From Holacanthus passer (taxonomy: Eukaryota > Chordata > Actinopteri > Pomacanthidae): DNA of 64,000 bases. The notes under the pieces are model-generated. The model did no database searches and was not told the DNA's origin. It was given only the letters and a program-made list of their open reading frames with translations. Both the position numbers and the translations under genes were made by a program. Shown here piece by piece: positions 62,816 through 64,000 of the stretch (positions within the stretch are counted from its first letter, which is position 1; every line of letters begins with the position of its first letter). The DNA lies in contig JAFREQ010000157.1 in NCBI GenBank assembly GCA_025331565.1, positions 124,001-188,000 of the forward strand. The letters are read 5' to 3'.

Positions 62816-64000
62816 CAGAAAATTCCACAGCGTATCTTTAAATGTCATCTTGTGGCCTCACCTTTACAAGATATCAACGATAGTTACAGACCAATTTCCC
62901 TTCTACAAAGAAACAGCTTCCAGTTTTGCTGATCGTACATTAGATTGATCAGAATCGAATATGAATACATAAAAATATAATAAATAAACCATGCACATTG
63001 CTCTCTTCATGAGCCAAATGAATAGCCTATTTTGCAAACAACCATTAAGATCATTGTGAATTTAATTGTACCATGCAACATAAAAATGACAATGGGTGAG
63101 ATGTGGCAGGATGTAGTGCTTTGATGACCCTGGACGCATTATTAGAACAAAAGTAAAAAGCAATCTGCGCTCTCATGGCTGAACTCTTAAGCTGCATAGT
63201 CACAGTACAAACAGCTCAGGAGATGATCAATTGTTCCCCGCGGTTGGTACTGGATGATTAAGTGTCCTCTTGTGTGTACAGCATGTGCTCTTTAACCCTA
63301 CAGTTTATCATAAGGTGCTTGCAGTGTCATTAGAAAATCCCCCTTTGCTCTTGGTGGGTGTGTCCCAATTCCTCAGAGCTCTCCCACTTAGCTCCGGGTT
63401 GGGAGGTGATGAAATATCTAATCCTGCCGAGAGTCTGCAGGAGAAATCAGCCTTTAATTACTGTCCCCTATTGAGAGCAGAGGTCAAAGGGCAGGAGGAG
63501 ATGGTGCGTGGGAGCCCCTTAAGTAGCTGCAGAGCGGCAGAGAAATAAGTGATGAGAGGTCTCAGTCAAAACACTGTAGATCTGATGTGAGCTACGATGG
63601 GACGAGTATTTAAAATATTAGCTGTCAGTCATATTACAGCACCAATCAGGTTAGCGGAGAAACAGTAACAGTGTTTTAGGATATACCCAAAGAAAAACTT
63701 CTTCTGTCTATGTTTTTATTTCCAGCTATCAGCTTTGTCTAGTACAAATTATGGCCACAATAACTTTGTTTTTGCTTTGCTCCAGCGATGTACATGTACT
63801 CAGTGCTTGCAAATATTGGTACTTTATATTCCAAATCAATCTGCAGATAGTGAAATAAAAACAAAAGCTGGCTCCCCACGGGTGGCTTCTTATGATATGA
63901 TGATGTGGCTGTGCCATGACTTAATGATAGACACAGTGTGAATAGGACTTCCTTTCCTCAGGCAAAATACCAAGTGCCAAAGGCTATGAGGCTCCAAGGG

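Larger units (their letters stand above)
60401..64000 (-). other. Part of the upstream ptprm intron; continues beyond window
   Basis: Exon 1 of this window begins in mid-codon, so this stretch must be intron. Two copies of a CATTTACACCTGG-type MITE lie here (60766-61104, 62421-62815). No exon for the preceding FN3 domains was found. Confidence 0.8.

Noticed and set aside
62860..62932. Plus-strand phrase SYRPISLL, reminiscent of a LINE reverse transcriptase
   Set aside because: Only about eight residues match. There is no YADD box, endonuclease or flanking LINE sequence, and the segment directly follows a MITE. Could be a tiny fragment or chance.
1..64000. Search for bacterial-style systems (CRISPR arrays, operons, phage, toxin-antitoxin)
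   Set aside because: Nothing of this kind is present. Tandem repeats here are minisatellites and microsatellites without spacer structure, and the window is plainly vertebrate.

Overview
This window is vertebrate nuclear DNA, most likely from a percomorph teleost fish. The evidence is split exons with GT-AG introns, tRNA-derived SINE remnants, several small non-autonomous DNA transposon families and interspersed repeats that I recognise from fish genomes. I see no prokaryotic genes, operons, CRISPR arrays or phage.

The only gene I can support is on the minus strand and fills about 5.3-60.4 kb. It is the 3' half of ptprm, encoding receptor-type tyrosine-protein phosphatase mu (R2B/MAM-containing class). 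Reading from high to low coordinates, I placed 22 coding exons by splice sites, reading phase and similarity to vertebrate PTPRM. They encode the end of the membrane-proximal fibronectin III region with a proprotein convertase motif, one transmembrane helix, a long juxtamembrane segment, the active phosphatase domain D1 (HCSAGAGR, WPD loop) and the pseudo-catalytic domain D2 (HCLNGGGR, no WPD aspartate), ending in NSG-stop. All phases close: the exons sum to 893 residues plus stop, beginning in mid-protein. The signal peptide, MAM, Ig and first FN3 domains lie beyond the right edge.

Three things stand out, all in the juxtamembrane region. (1) Exon 4 carries four tandem 30-bp units, giving four identical decapeptides, and all five differences among the units are synonymous. 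(2) A 30-nt cassette exon (RTYHSYTYYL-type) lies between the transmembrane exon and exon 4, is in frame whether used or skipped, and resembles an alternative segment I recall from other R2B phosphatases. (3) A 12-nt microexon supplies VPIN. A 9-nt microexon before D1 is a weaker candidate.

Layout: 1-5277 is 3' flank and 3' UTR, including a 21-bp minisatellite. 5278-17095 holds D2 and the end of D1. 18189-34204 holds the rest of D1, with large repeat-bearing introns. 38957-45319 holds the juxtamembrane exons. 53143-60400 holds the cassette, transmembrane and FN3 exons. 60401-64000 is part of the next upstream intron. Introns contain a hAT-like element with target-site duplication, Tc1-like elements, a foldback MITE, three copies of one MITE family (one nested in another repeat), and many microsatellites.
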